In this document: positions 1 to 11,592 of the stretch, in pieces
Layout: each line of letters opens with the position of its first letter
Position numbering within the stretch: the first letter of the stretch is position 1
Assembly: GCA_029204045.2 (NCBI GenBank)
Contig: CM055063.1
Location: 35,738,562 to 35,802,561 of the forward strand
DNA: 64,000 nt
Origin: Tillandsia leiboldiana
Lineage: Eukaryota; Streptophyta; Magnoliopsida; Poales; Bromeliaceae
Direction: 5' to 3'
Notes under the pieces: model-generated
The model's input: the letters and a program-made list of their open reading frames with translations, nothing else
Database searches by the model: none
Told to the model about the DNA's origin: nothing
Position numbers and translations under genes: made by a program

Positions 1-452
1 ATATAAACAAATTTGACAATTAAAAGTTTTTTTTTTTTGTGTGTGAGATAAATAAGTTGTTTAAATGAGATTAAAAAAATACATATATAATTTTTGAGGT
101 AATATTGAATACTAATATTGTAAGCTTTTTTTCTTAGAAACTTTTGTGCCGCGCCCAAACATCTCACACTCATGCTACCCTCCTCGAATTCTTAGCACAG
201 ACACATCTCCAAACTTAGCAACAGAATACCAATTTAAGCTTTCGACCAAGTATGCTCCTCCACAAGCCTTATTGCTGAATGACACCCCTTACATTGAATC
301 CTTGAGCGTGTGCAACAATTTCGCTACCCTTAAGGCTAAAGCTAAGTTAAGCATAAGTAGGAGACGAACAGTGGGTTCAATCCTTATTGATTGCGTAAAT
401 TGAATTAATAACCCGTGAAAATTTCCTGTATCAGTTGGACATGGTAAATCCC
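1..452. other. AT-rich flank, no gene seen
   Basis: This stretch is AT-rich at 1-140 and of mixed composition at 140-450. The open frames of 77 to 85 codons on the two strands overlap each other. They lack recognisable motifs and I consider them chance. I do not recognise the sequence. Confidence 0.5.
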
Positions 453-676
453 TTAGGTATCGTTTGGTTCGAGAATTAGTGAGAATTAGTAGTACCAGGT
501 ATAAGTATAAAGTACGAAACAAGGGTAAAAAAGTGTTTGGGATGGTTCTAGGGATAAGAGATTTTGTATTTGGTATGATAATGAGGAATAAGAGGAATAA
601 AGAGGTTAAGTTGTGTAAATTATTTTTTTACCCTCAAGATTTAATATGTGATAAAAGTTGTTAAAATCTAATTAGT

Positions 677-1137
677 TCGTTTTAATTAATGAATTAAAGC
701 TTTAAAAAAATTAAGATAAAATCAAAATCATAATCAAATTATATTTTTTAAAAATAATATTTAATTTAATATTTTTTTTCTCAAATTAAATTTAAAATTT
801 TAAATATAAAATTTCAACATTTAAATTTTAAAATTTAAAATTATATAATATTATTTTAAATTATAAATTTTAAACATAAAATTTTTTAATTTTCAAATAA
901 TAACTTTTACTTTCTTCGTTTTAATTAATGGATTAAAGCCTTACAAAAATTAAGATAAAATTAAAATCAAAATCAAAATCAAAATTATAATCAAAATCAA
1001 AACTAAATTTCAAATTATATTTTATGAAAATAATATTTAATTTAACATTTTATTTGTTTAAATTAAAGTTAAAATTTCGAAAATAAAATTTTAAAATTTA
1101 AAGTCTTACAAAAATTATGATAAAATCAAAATCAAAA
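677..1137. repeat. Diverged internal tandem duplication in the Harbinger-like element
   Basis: A block starting TTCGTTTTAATTAATG at about 677 recurs at about 917 and, in shortened form, near 1098. The copies are about 240 and 180 bp apart and extend into AAATCAAAATC runs. They look like duplicated non-coding filler. Confidence 0.55.
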
Positions 1138-1192
1138 TAAAATTTCTAAAATTTTGAAAATAATATTTAATTTAATATCCAATTAAATTAAA

Positions 1193-1360
1193 AAGAGAGA
1201 GGAGAGAGAGGGATTTGTGATGATGAGAGTGTATTGGGAAGAAGAAAAAAGAGAGGAGAGAGAAATTTGTGATGATGAGTGTATTGGGAAGAAGAGAGAG
1301 AGAGGGGAGAGAGAGGAATTTGTGATGATGAGAGTGTATTGAAAAAAGAGAAAAGAGGGG
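1193..1360. repeat. Purine-rich minisatellite, three units of about 60-65 bp
   Basis: Three units each combine a GAGAGAGAG tract with TTTGTGATGATGAG and GTGTATTG. The minus-strand open frame over it (1172-1474) is only a translation of this repeat and is not called as a gene. Confidence 0.7.
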
Positions 1361-1534
1361 AGGAGGGGTAATTTGGTAAAAAATAAATTTATAAAATAAT
1401 GGGTAAGAACTGTTATTCCAGCTTATTCTGTTTGTACTGGAACTACTGTACCTAATAGTTCCCCCTTTGTTCAATAGTGTTTGGGTACAAAGGGGGGGAT
1501 ATCCCCCATTGTACCCAAACCAAACAAAGCCTTA

Positions 1535-1854
1535 AGTTACTTTTGTTTCGTTGTTGAGGCTTAGTAATAGTTTGTTGTCACATTCGGCATTGTTTATATG
1601 CTATCATGTCTACTTTTAGGTTATTGCTCTAACTTTGGTATTGATATGTCTTCTTTAGATCCGGTAAGGACGGAGCAGCACGTTCGGCGGCCATACCCAC
1701 TAAGAATTATTCGTAGTTCTCACCCCCATGTCTTACAGGTCCATCACTGGCGATGTACAAGATCGAGGAAAGGGTGTCACGCAATATATAGCTTGTTCAT
1801 CTATTTTGGAGGTAAGCTTATGGAAGGGTTATGGTTTTATTTTGAAAATGAAAC
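1535..1854 (+). other. Host flank with a possible LTR relic
   Basis: No gene is seen. At about 1690-1790 the order CCCACTAAGAATTATTC, GTAGTTCTCACCCCC and GATCGAGGAAAGGGTGTCACGC-like text matches, in order and spacing, the conserved stem-loop block of the long LTRs elsewhere in the window (for example 6761-6870). It may be a very old LTR fragment. The similarity is short and unscored. Confidence 0.35.
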
Positions 1855-1859
1855 AAAGT

Positions 1860-2036
1860 TGTGACGCCCCAACTTCTCAGGGGGTCACCTATCCTAGAAC
1901 TATTCTAGCTCTAGCACGCTAAACCCTCTTAACCTTTTAGGTCTTGCTACGATCTAAAATGTTATAACCGGATTAAAAGATTTAGCCCTATTTATACCCT
2001 TATATATAGGACTAATCCAATATTAGGGGTGTCACA
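1860..2036 (-). repeat. TRIM LTR copy 1
   Basis: On the plus strand it runs from TGTGACGCCCC to GGGGTGTCACA, 177 bp. It aligns without large gaps to the copies at 2259 and 43655. Confidence 0.8.
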
Positions 2037-2243
2037 TTCTCCCCCTCTTTAAGCCCTAATGTCCTCATTAGGCTCATGCATACTGACTAGTACCAAGCGA
2101 TGTGAGACTCCTCTCACTAGCCTTAGCCGACCTTGTCAGGATCTGCACTCCACCTACAACGGTCATTAGCCGAGGAGACGCGCTCTATCCGCTATATAAT
2201 CCTGGCTCAGCTGAGACTTATCTCACTTTTTTGGCTGGTGATT

Positions 2244-2256
2244 GGCTCTAATACCA
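2244..2256 (-). other. TRIM primer binding site (tRNA-iMet type)
   Basis: The minus strand reads TGGTATTAGAGCC, two bases inside the second LTR. It differs by one base from the usual TGGTATCAGAGCC. Confidence 0.75.
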
Positions 2257-2258
2257 AC

Positions 2259-2435
2259 TTTGACGCCCCAACTTCCCAGAGGGTCACCCATCTTAGAACT
2301 ACTCTAGCTCTAGCACGCTCAACCCTCTTAACCTCGTGGGTCTTGCTACCACCCAAAATGCTATAACCGAGTTAGGAGGTTTACCCTTATTTATACCTTA
2401 TATATAAGACTAATCAAAATATTACGGGTGTCACA
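2259..2435 (-). repeat. TRIM LTR copy 2
   Basis: This is the second 177-bp LTR. Its first bases are mutated (TTTGACG instead of TGTGACG). Confidence 0.8.
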
Positions 2436-2629
2436 TTCTCTCCCTTTTTAAGCTTTAACGTCCTCGTTAGGCTCAGGCACACTCACTAGTATCAGGCGAT
2501 GTGAGACTCGTCTCGCTAGTTTTAGCTGACCTTGTGGGGAGTTGCACTCCACCCACAACAGTCATTAGTCGGGGAGCGGTTCTCTACCCGCTATATGACT
2601 CTGGCCCAGTCGAGACTCATCTCACATTT

Positions 2630-3344
2630 TGTTACACCCTGACAATCTACAACCCTCCAACGATGACACTGCTCTGAGGAGAGGAAGGCGGTGAGGATGA
2701 AGGTGAGATAACAATTTAATGAAGGAAGTTAATGGGGTTTAGAGGAGAGAGGAACCAGAGGAAGGAGGGAAAGAGAGAGATAGAGAGAAAAGGAGAGAGA
2801 GAAGCAGGAGGGTGATACTAGAAGATAACCAAATTCTCATTAAGTCTTTCTTACACTTCCCCTCTATATTTATAATACTGGCTTAGTTATATAATTGTAA
2901 TACTTAGTAATGCTAAGACAATTGGGATCCTTCTTGGGTTGGGCTCCAGGTGTTGGCCCATCTGGTCTTAAGATATAAGAAGCTTGTGCAGTGGGCTTCT
3001 GTGGGAAGATGGACTGAGCCTTCAACGCTTCAGTTGGGCCTCCAGCTGATTCTTCGGTTAGGCCTTCCCTATGCATATCCTCCCTCCGCTGTTCCGACAA
3101 TCCATTTCGATGGACTCTTACACTTACTAGACCTTGTCTTCCACTTTACCCTGATCCAGGAGCCTCAATCCCCTTTGTCTTTTGGAATGCTCTCCATCGC
3201 CCTCCCTTGGTCATCCTCATGTCGCCGGCTTACCAGTCGCCTCCGCCACAGGAAGCCCCTTCCCTCCTCATCGTTATCTTTTACATATACTACTTACTTA
3301 ATCCTACAAATGTGTAATTTATTGGATGTTGTCCAGGTGTTACA
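2630..3344 (-). repeat. 3' LTR of gypsy element G
   Basis: The 715-bp LTR starts TGTAACACC and ends GGGTGTAACA on the minus strand, immediately after a purine tract. It carries a GA-rich stretch at 2745-2805. Its last 71 bp on the plus strand (3274-3344) match 43551-43621, the remnant of the other LTR. Confidence 0.8.
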
Positions 3345-3357
3345 CCCCCTTCTCCTT
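3345..3357 (-). other. Polypurine tract of element G
   Basis: The minus strand reads GAAGGAGAAGGGG directly before the LTR start TGTAACACC. This is the usual site of plus-strand priming. Confidence 0.75.
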
Positions 3358-3530
3358 CAAAAGATCCTTGCCCTCAAGGATCAACTTCTGGGAACTTCAC
3401 CTTGAGTGCCTGATAATCTTCCCAGGTGGCATCTTCCTCACTCAAATTGCTCCACTTAACAAGAACTGGAGCCATCTCATGATTTCCCTTTCATATGCTC
3501 CGCCGATCCATGATCTGTTCTGGCTATGCT
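3345..3530 (-). pseudogene. C-terminal chromodomain-like piece of element G pol
   Basis: Read on the minus strand from 3530 downward, this piece gives a short basic stretch (about DRRS), then a frame break. Next comes LVKWSN, SEEDATWED and YQALKVKFPEVDP, then a stop before the polypurine tract. The pattern LVKW..L..EDATWE is typical of the integrase C-terminus or chromodomain of plant chromoviruses, which is thought to steer integration to particular chromatin. It is separated from the preceding pol piece (7264-7429) by solo LTR A. Removing that LTR and one TSD copy brings the two pieces into order. There are at least one frameshift and stops, so it is inactive. Confidence 0.7.
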
Positions 3531-4149
3531 TGTGATGACCCGGATCTCCGCTGAAGGGTTACAGCGCGATCAGCGGCTTCTGGAAGCCTATTCTGTGTGA
3601 TGGTGGTGCTGGTGCGCGAATCAGACCTGAGAAATGGACTCAGTGCGAAAATAGATCAAAATTGTCTTTTCGGATGCCTTCGCCGAAAAATATAAGTGGT
3701 TTCTCACAAAACGGACACCAGATTTGGATTCGGCACGAAAAAATGATGAAAAATAGCTATTTGGTTCTATTTTTCTGAGTTCGGGCGCCCAAAAACGGAT
3801 ACCTGGAAGTTTTCAGTGTATTCGGGTGCACTGGGGAGTTGTGGACCGCGGAGGGGCCACGTGGCGGCCGCTGATTGGCCGACGCACCAGGCGCAGTCCA
3901 CGAAGGCGACGCGGATAGGCGGGGGCAGGTGGCGTGGCTGGCGGGCAGGTGCGCGGGGCACGCGGACGTGTCGGGGGCGCCGCCACGTGGCGGCGCATGG
4001 TTGGCGGGCGCCAACCACTCGCACGCGCAGTGCGGGCCACGTGGCGCGGCCCGGATGGCCGGCCCCCACTGCGGCACGTTCTGGGACACGTGGCACGCCC
4101 GGATTAATCCGGGCGCATTGCACCGTGTCCCCTGTTTGGGACCCGGATG

Positions 4150-4216
4150 TTCCGGGCGCCCGAAAACGTACCCGGAAGTCCCAATTCATTTTTTTTTTGG
4201 ATTTTGCCTATAAATA
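4150..4216 (+). promoter_or_regulatory. Core promoter of LTR A: GC palindrome plus TATA box
   Basis: TTCCGGGCGCCCGAAAA at 4150-4166 is followed 42 bp later by TATAAATA at 4209-4216. The same arrangement recurs in LTRs C, D and E. Confidence 0.65.
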
Positions 4217-6767
4217 GGCCATTCCTCTCCCTCTTTTCGGGTTTTTGGAGATCTTTTTCCGTGGGGGTTTTGGCAGAGCTCTTCTTCATCCTGTCCACTA
4301 CACTTCCATCGATCTTGGGAATTTTTGGAGGTCGCGACATCAGCGATTTCAGCGACTCGGCGCACTTCGACGTTTCTCTTTCGGTGGCTTTTTCCGTCAC
4401 AGTTCCGTCCGCGGGCTCCCTTGGGCTGACCCGAAGGAGCTTTTAGCCAATTTTTGTAGTAGCATTTTCACGATAGGTAGGCCTTCGTTTTCAGCGCTTA
4501 TCACTTTGCTCTGTTTCGAGTTTTTGGTGGGGTTTTCGAGGCATCTTTTGACCCCTTTTACGGCAGTAATGTTTTGGACAGCGGTGGAGTATTCTTGCTT
4601 TTTCTCGGCCTACGGATATTGGATTTGGGAGTTTAAGGACTCGATTTGCATATACACTTCGCAAGGATCACAGCCGTGATTTTTTTGGAATTTTTGGAGA
4701 ACTTTTCGTAGGTGAAATATTGTAGTTTTTGGGACTGTTGTGCAAATAGCAAATGCAGAATTTCTGGGATCAAAATTTACACTGTGTTCGGCTTTTATTA
4801 CAATTTTCGCCGAGATTTTTGGAGTTTCCCGAGGAAAGTAAAAATTGGAATACATCATCACGATCGAGGTGAGCATTTTTCCTTTTGGTCCCATCTGAAA
4901 ATTATGTTCGGATTGGCCTCCACATTATCTTGACGCGCGCGCTGAATTTTGTATCATTGTGGACAGCACTTCAGTGTTTTGGTTGCCGCCGCCGATCCGG
5001 GAGGAGTTTTTGGATGATTTTCATTGCATTGGAATCCTGAGAGGCTGAGGAACGTGCACGCCAAGTTTCAGCTCAATCGAACCCTGGATTGTTGCGCTTT
5101 AGGTGGGTTGGATTTTCCTCAAGATCGACTGACTGTTTTCTAAATCTATCTTGTAGTGGACATGCATGATAGATATGTTGATTGAGATGCATGCAAGGTA
5201 GAGTTAGTGACTTATTTATTGATCAAGACATATGCATGATAAAGTTGTGAATTTATTTATCGATTTATGACGGATGGATGAATAAATCAGTGAATATTTG
5301 TTGGTTAAGATGATTACTTGCTAGAGTTAGCGTTTTGAGCATTGGTTGTGTTGTATGTTTCATTATGGAACCTTGACTAGCACCCCGTCATATGTTTGCA
5401 TGTTTAACTAGACTAGTAGAAAACCCTCACTTGGGCTAGGTTCTTTATGCTTTAGTCCTCCTACACATTGCATGTTTACTCTCCTGGACTAAGAGTTTTC
5501 TCCTCGCCCGGGTGGTGGGTCGAGTGGTCGAGATAGTGTAGGACGCATGTTTCGCTCGTGCCGGGGGGCCGAGTGAAGTCTGGTGGTTGAGGTTTGTTTG
5601 GTGCAAGTGTCGGGAGCCGTTTGGGATGACGGTGATTCCGGGTCGTTGGGTTTCCTTCTGATTGGTTCACTGCCATTGAGATGAGGCAGTGTTGATCTTA
5701 CGATAGCAGGACCTTGAACCCATAAATACTTTTGGATACACATAATTTTAGTAAACTAATGTTTCTTTCCGAGCTTCGAGGGGCGCCAGAACCCGTTCTC
5801 ATTTGATTAGGGCAAAGGCACTGGTCCTTCGGGACTTGGAAAAATAAAACCATTTTTAACTGATTTTTCCTTAAGAACCAAACTGTATTAAAATTGGATT
5901 TCCTTAAATCAAGATGGTTTTCTAAAAAGAAATTACTTTTTGTCCTCATCCAGCGAGGGGTCGAGCAGAAAGGGTTTTCGGAAACAAATGTTATCTTTTT
6001 ATATAATCTCCTCATCCCGACGAGGGTTCAAGTGATCTGGGTTCTAAGGGATGTTTTCTTCTTTGGATCGAAAACAACGAGAGGCTATGCCTAGAGCCTG
6101 TTATTGTTTGATTGGATTGCAGGTTCTAGTGTTCCGGGGTTTTCGGATCCTTCGTTGGCGTCGGCTGCGGAGTATCTCCAGCTAGTGAGTTTTAGCATGT
6201 TGAGTGTGATGTCCTGTTTTGGGAGCCGTTGGATTGACGGTGGTCCCAGTTGTTGAGTACCTCTGGCCAGTGGGTTAGTGTTGTGAGTTGGACATTGTCG
6301 ATCTGATTAATCGTGGATTTGGACTATAGCCTGCATGAGCCATATGGAGCACGACAGAGATGCGCGGATACTTTCCTCGGTGGGGTCGCGCCCCTCGTGT
6401 GTCGCTCCGGAGCTAGGCCTATTACTTTACTATCGCGACTTGTCGATGCTGACCTCGTTGACTGGGCCCTTTTTGGGCAGTCATAGACGCCCTACGTAAG
6501 TCCAGTCCTCCGTGGATGTAATGGCATTAGGTGGGTGCAGGTTTGACTGGACCCTTTGTGGCAGTCAGTGTGATTGGGTTGATCGAGTATACTGGGTTAG
6601 AGTCGATGCATATTATCATCTGTTTCACCCTTTGAGCATCGTAGATAGAGGCATGATAGCTGTAGATTTCTTTCCAGCTGATCTATTCTTGTTTACAGTA
6701 TTTCCTGTTATCTTATCCCTCTAGTAGACTTAGTTGGCAGACCGTTGGGTTGGAGACGGTACCCACT

Positions 6768-6793
6768 GAGAACTACGTGTTGGTGTAGTTCTC
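6768..6793 (+). other. Conserved LTR stem-loop
   Basis: GAGAACTAC (6768-6776) and GTAGTTCTC (6785-6793) are perfect 9-bp inverted arms around an 8-nt loop, within CCCACTGAG...CACACCC. Counterparts lie at 18547-18573 (minus), 29082-29106 and 41829-41855. This suggests a selected RNA structure in R or U5. Confidence 0.6.
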
Positions 6794-7263
6794 ACACCCT
6801 CTGTTGGTGACAGTTTTTGTAGAGGCTTTCCTTTTCGTCCCTGTTTCGGTTGGCTCGATAGATCGTGGTGAGGGAGTCGCGTGATAGATCCCTACCAGTG
6901 TTATCTTTTTGGTGAGATAGATGTACCAATCTGGATTGTGGGTTTTATTGTACACTGTTGTATTTTATGATTTTAGTTTATCTCCTTTTTTGGATTCATA
7001 GATGATGTATAGGTAGATTTTACTTGCTGTTTCGGTGGACCAGATTGTTGTATTATTATTTTGAGAGATGGATATTGTACCTTTATTTCAGTTGTACAGT
7101 GGTTTCAAATTTTTATTACAGCTATTATTTTCAGCTCTGATATCTATGTAGTTGGTAGTTGTTACCTTTTTCAGGTTGGACGCTTCGCCTATGCGGGGTT
7201 TCACGTATAGGCGGCGGATCTGTTGGCGAGCCCGGGTCGCAGTTTTGACGCCGGGGCATGACA

Positions 7264-7429
7264 GTGCTAGCAACTGCCCTTCCTTTCCGATGAGCGACAT
7301 CGTCGGACTTGCCTGGGTTGGTTCGGCTATGCCCGGCTTGAGTTGGGAGACATGGAAAACTTGGTGGATTTTGGATCCTTCGGGGAGCTTCAACCTATAA
7401 GCCACTGGCCCAATCTTTTCCAGAATCTC
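7264..7429 (-). pseudogene. Integrase C-terminal piece of element G pol
   Basis: The minus strand encodes [16 protein letters not shown] followed by [12 protein letters not shown], the typical block after the integrase core of Ty3/gypsy elements, where the GPF.I..KIG..AYRL..P and [10 protein letters not shown] motifs lie. It is continuous in reading frame with the end of the piece at 10671 (YYGPFE) once solo LTR B and one ATCTC duplication are removed. Downstream it runs into solo LTR A. It cannot be expressed as part of an intact pol. Confidence 0.85.
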
Positions 7430-10400
7430 TGTCACGCCCCGGGGGTTTTTAGGTAAAGATGAGCGAAAAAACGTACATATTTTTTTTTTTGAATACAAAT
7501 AAGTACCGACCTCGCCCCGGTGCGTGTCAGACCGCCACATATACAAATTCACTCTTCAAGCGGACAGAGTCTCCTTTGTATATGCACGGCGTCCTACTTA
7601 CAACAACAACATTCAACACACGATCTTTAACCACACAGTCACAGTCAACAAGTACGAGAGTGTAAAGACATTCAATCCCATTAAGAGGGACCTATAAGTT
7701 TGCAAACGGTGTCCACTCGACACCCATTCCTTTAAAACATCTCAACCTTCACATTAAAGCGGCTTTGTTGTTTGAAAGGATAGATCCACAGGGTTTTCAA
7801 AGTGGTGCCCACACGACACCCTATTTTTGAAAATCATTTTCGGAATCCTTTTGACATCGTAAAACGGCCGCAATGATTGATAACATTAATTTAAATCTAC
7901 TGTAATATCAAACAACTAACCAACCATCCAGCATGATCCACATCCACACAAATTAAACTAAAGTTGAACTAAGGAGTGTGAATAGAGATAACCGAACCAA
8001 AAGTTCTGACATAAGGCCTCATACAGCTAATATTCACCAGTCGCTGCCTCACCGTCGTCCCGACCACTACACCTAGTCACACCTGTCACGGAGTGGGTAA
8101 AGTCAGTGACAAATAAAGTAGATGTTATAACATTACTGAACAGGAAATTAGAATGAGTTACACTGCACCGGAACCTTTCGCTATCCTTCGCCCTGAAACT
8201 TACTTTACTCACTTTATTTACTTTAGTGACACGGTCCCGTCAGGGTAGATCGACGATCTCCCTACGTGACACCGTCCCGTCAGGGTAGATTGACGATCTC
8301 CCTACGGGACACATGATGCTCTTACCCCTTCACGATGCATGGGCGGCAAGTAGCGATCGTGAAGAGGTCCCCAAACAACACACGTGGGGCACACGGGTCA
8401 TTCAGACCACTTCTCCGGAAAAGTACACCTATGCGGGGGCCAAGCCGCCAGTGTACGTGCAGCATTCAACACCGGTTTGCCGAAGTCGACGTAAATTAAG
8501 CACCGCGACACTTGGTCGCCACAATTATCAACAAGAGAACGGTACATAGTAATGCGAAAGGTCAACATATTAGAGCATCTCATCTACTTTATTAAACCAG
8601 TTAGTATTAGATACTTTAGTGATACGTTGCACATAATGCACTTACAGCACTTGATGCAAAAGAACCCACCTGGTTGAAGATATACGACCGCTCCCGTGAC
8701 CCTCTTAAGTAATCGGAACTCCTCGCGGCCTACTAGAATATCCAAGAGTACAAATTAACACCTTACCCTAATCAGGTAAAATCAGTGGTCCCAACCACTG
8801 ACACATTAAACCCACAAAAATCCAACAAAACCCAATTCTCAACCGGTAGCCCACTCGGGACGTCAATGGTTAAACCAAGAAGGCCCCGACAGCGAAAACG
8901 ATGAGAGATAGACCCGACGGCGCGCCCCCGACGATTTCGTCGAGGCGCGGAGCGTTGGCGAAATTAGCACCTGACACGGCGAAACGGTGACCAAAAAGAT
9001 CCCAAGTGGCCATGCCAAGAAAACCGCGGAAATGGTGATCCCAACGGCGAAAACGGCGCTCAAAACGGTGGAAAAAGGACCAAAACGGAGCTACCGAACT
9101 TTGGGCTGTCGGGTGGTGCACAGGAGCAAGCGTGGACCGAGTTTACGGTGTCAGGCGGCGGCGGCATGCGCAGGGTGCACGCAGGAAGCGTGCACCGCGC
9201 GTCTTGGGCCGGGCTGGTGCACGATCCGAGCGTGCACCGGGTCTTCCGCTTCGGGCGCCAGGATCGCGCACCCGGTGCACGCGGGGGCGTGCACCGCGCT
9301 TAAGCGGGCTGGGCCGGCGCACGGATTCGTGCGCTGGGTCTGTGCATCCGTGCTGCTGGGGGCGTGCGCCGGGTGCACGCCCGGGCCCGTGAACCGCGCG
9401 ACGGATTTTGCTTTATTTTTCGTTTTTCTTCGTCTTTTCCGGCTCAGGTTGCGGCCACGCGTCCACGGCGGCTACGGCGTCGACCCTGTGAACATGGTAA
9501 CAGCGGCGGCGGCCTCCCGTTTAACAACGGCGGTGGCGGCCTCCCGTTAACTTCCCCATGCTCCGACGAAACACCCCCAAGAACCCCGAATAAATTCGCG
9601 GTAAATCTAACGACTAAACCATCGATCGACGAACAACCAAAACATTGATCGGATTCCCGATCAAACCCGATAAAAATCATCGATCACACCCGATCAAGAA
9701 AACGAACAAAACATTGATCAAAACCCAACAAAAATCCGTGATCGATGTACCGATTCAAACGACCTTACAAGAACACAGAAAACCCCCCGATTAATTCTAC
9801 AAAAGGATTAACGATCACTAACCTCGATCTATCGGGGTTAAAGAACCAATCTTGTTCCTCGCGACGTTGGAGATCCGGATCCACTCCCCGTAGATGATGG
9901 CGTCTCGTTCTCCGGTCTCCGGACGTCAATCGGGGCGATCGGGTTCCTCCGCTTTCTCCTTCTTTCCTTATTTTCTCCTTCGGTTAGGGTTTCCTTTTCT
10001 TTTCTCTCTTTTCCTTTCTCCCTTTTCAAACTAGAGTTTCGTTTGGTTTTCGGTACGCACCAAAGAGGGGGGTTTGAGGAGGCGATCTTTTACGATTAGG
10101 GTTTCCGTTCAATATACGGGGAATAAATAAATCTCGTTATTAATTTATCCCTTTTTATTTTCCCGTTTCATGTGTACGTACCGTCAAGATCCTCCTTGGA
10201 TATTTTTGACTCTAATTAATTAATTCTTTAATTAATTAATCCTACGGGATAATCCACCTTTTTAATATCTGTAACCGAATAACAAATTCTGTCACCGATT
10301 AATTAATTCTTTAATTAATTAATCCTACAAGATAAATCCACCTTTGTTTTAAAATCTGTCACCGAATAATTAATTAATTATCCTACAAGACAAACCCACC

Positions 10401-10665
10401 TTTTCCTCATAAAGCGTGCAGGATATTTTGCACGAATTCCGATGCACGTTTAGTCACCGCATCACTAAAAATTCCCTTCCAGGAGATCCGTAAGTCGGAT
10501 TTTGGATCCGATTGCACCGTCGGTCATCATTTTTCGTGCTCTTTCACAGAAAAATACTCATGCAACACACCGACCGACTTACTGAAACTCGATAATTTCG
10601 ATCCACTAAAATAAACACTTTATTAACAGGAGGGTAAAAATCACAGGAAAAGCCGTGTCATTACA
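7430..10665 (-). mobile_element. Solo LTR of family B, minus orientation (3.2 kb)
   Basis: On the minus strand it starts TGTAATGACACGGC and ends CCGGGGCGTGACA. ATCTC at 7425-7429 and 10666-10670 is the TSD. It lies inside the integrase reading frame of element G. It shares long stretches with 14211-16958, including GC-rich blocks with GGTGCACGC-type repeats (about 9150-9400) and the GCCGCCGCC/TTAAACGGGAGG block. Long open frames at 8987-9680 are GC-rich artefacts without known motifs. Confidence 0.85.
8228..8312. repeat. Short tandem repeat in LTR B, two units of about 49 bp
   Basis: The unit GTCCCGTCAGGGTAGAT.GACGATCTCCCTACG occurs twice. Each contains the near-palindrome AGATCGACGATCT. Confidence 0.7.
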
Positions 10666-10670
10666 ATCTC

Positions 10671-11592
10671 AAAAGGTCCATAATACATAGAGGAGAGTTT
10701 TATACTTCGGTGCACCGCCATGCTACACTGCTTGTAGGGTTGAAGCTTCAAGTATACCATCTTCCCCACTTCATACTCCTTATCCACCTTTTTCCTATCT
10801 GTATTTTGCTTCTTGCGATTCTGAGCCTCCTAAAGCTTGTCTCTTAATAGGAGCATGATCTTATCCTTTTTTGTCTTCCAATTCTGCACAGTGGAGTTCA
10901 CTTCCAAATCTAAATTAGCCACTGAGTAAGTAGGGGGTACATACCCATAGAGGGCTTGGAAGGGGGTCATTCACAGGGAAGAGTGGTAGTTGCTGTTATA
11001 CCACCACTCAGCTAAGGAAATCCACTTGTGCCACTTATGAGGATGTTGAAAACACATGCATCTTAAGTAAGTCTCCAAACACCTGTTTGCTCTCTCAGTC
11101 TGGCCATCAGTCTGGGGATGATAAGCAGTGCTCATCTGTAATTTCACCCCCATGAGTTTAAATAGATCTAGCCACACTTGACTGGTGAATATTTTGTCTC
11201 TGTCTGAAATTATTCCACCAGGCATTCCATGTAGTTTGTAAACATAATCGAGGAAAGCTTTAGCCACCACTGTAGCCGAGTATGGGTGAGTTAAACGAAT
11301 GAAATGAGCATATTTAGTGAGTACATCTACCACTACTAGGATAACATTCTTGCCTTCAGATCTGGGAAGTGCATCTATGAAATCCATGCTGACTAGTTGC
11401 CAGGCTTGAGCTGGTATCTTCAGTGGCTGCAACAGTCCTGCATATGGGGTACCATCCACCTTGTTCTTTATGCAAATTTCACATCTCTTCACCCTGTCCT
11501 CTACCTCAGTCTTCATTCTTGGCTAGCAGAATATCTGCTTGATCCTCTTGTAAGTATACTCCCTGCCTGAGTGTCCCCCCAGTGAGGATGCA
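10671..11592 (-). pseudogene. Integrase of gypsy element G (zinc-binding part, core and downstream)
   Basis: On the minus strand from 11592 the frame shows H..SLGGHSG and RCEICIKNK (HHCC zinc-binding region). It then shows an rve-type core with MDFIDALP (D45, counted from the Met at 11516), IISDRD (D105) and HPQTDGQTE (E141), spaced D-59-D-35-E as in retroviral-type integrases. After the core come TPFQALYG and YYGPFE. All three catalytic residues are intact. In-frame stops lie at 11522-11524 (TAG), after NYHSSL near 10971, and further down, so no full protein is possible. The 5' end is cut by LTR A2. Closest by motif are plant chromoviruses. Confidence 0.85.

Larger units (their letters stand above)
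456..1531. mobile_element. Non-autonomous PIF/Harbinger-like (Tourist-type) element
   Basis: The left end reads GGTATCGTTTGGTTCG. The reverse complement of the right end reads GGCTTTGTTTGGTTTGGG, so the termini are imperfect inverted repeats of the GG..TTGTTTGGTT type known from plant Tourist/Harbinger MITEs. The element is flanked by the trinucleotide TTA at 453-455 and 1532-1534, the TSD expected for this superfamily. No transposase frame is present. The interior is AT-rich with internal duplications. The family assignment rests on termini and TSD only. Confidence 0.65.
3531..7263 (+). mobile_element. Solo LTR of family A (3.7 kb)
   Basis: It begins TGTGATGACCCGGATC and ends GCCGGGGCATGACA. 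The flanks are ATGCT (3526-3530) and GTGCT (7264-7268), a 5-bp TSD with one change. No internal region is present, so it is a product of LTR-LTR recombination. It contains a GC-rich U3 with repeated CACGTGGC (3855-4095), a TATA box at 4209, and a stem-loop at 6768-6793. It interrupts the pol of element G. Confidence 0.8.

Noticed and set aside
3757..4217. Long GC-rich open frames on both strands (also at 8987-9680, 11659-12324, 14882-15634, 21301-21961, 25492-26471, 32057-32882, 38004-38682, 59385-59985)
   Set aside because: They lie in GC-rich LTR sequence, overlap on both strands, contain no known motif, and recur only because the LTRs recur.
8228..8312. CRISPR-like or other spaced repeat array
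   Set aside because: There are only two units with no variable spacers, inside a plant LTR.
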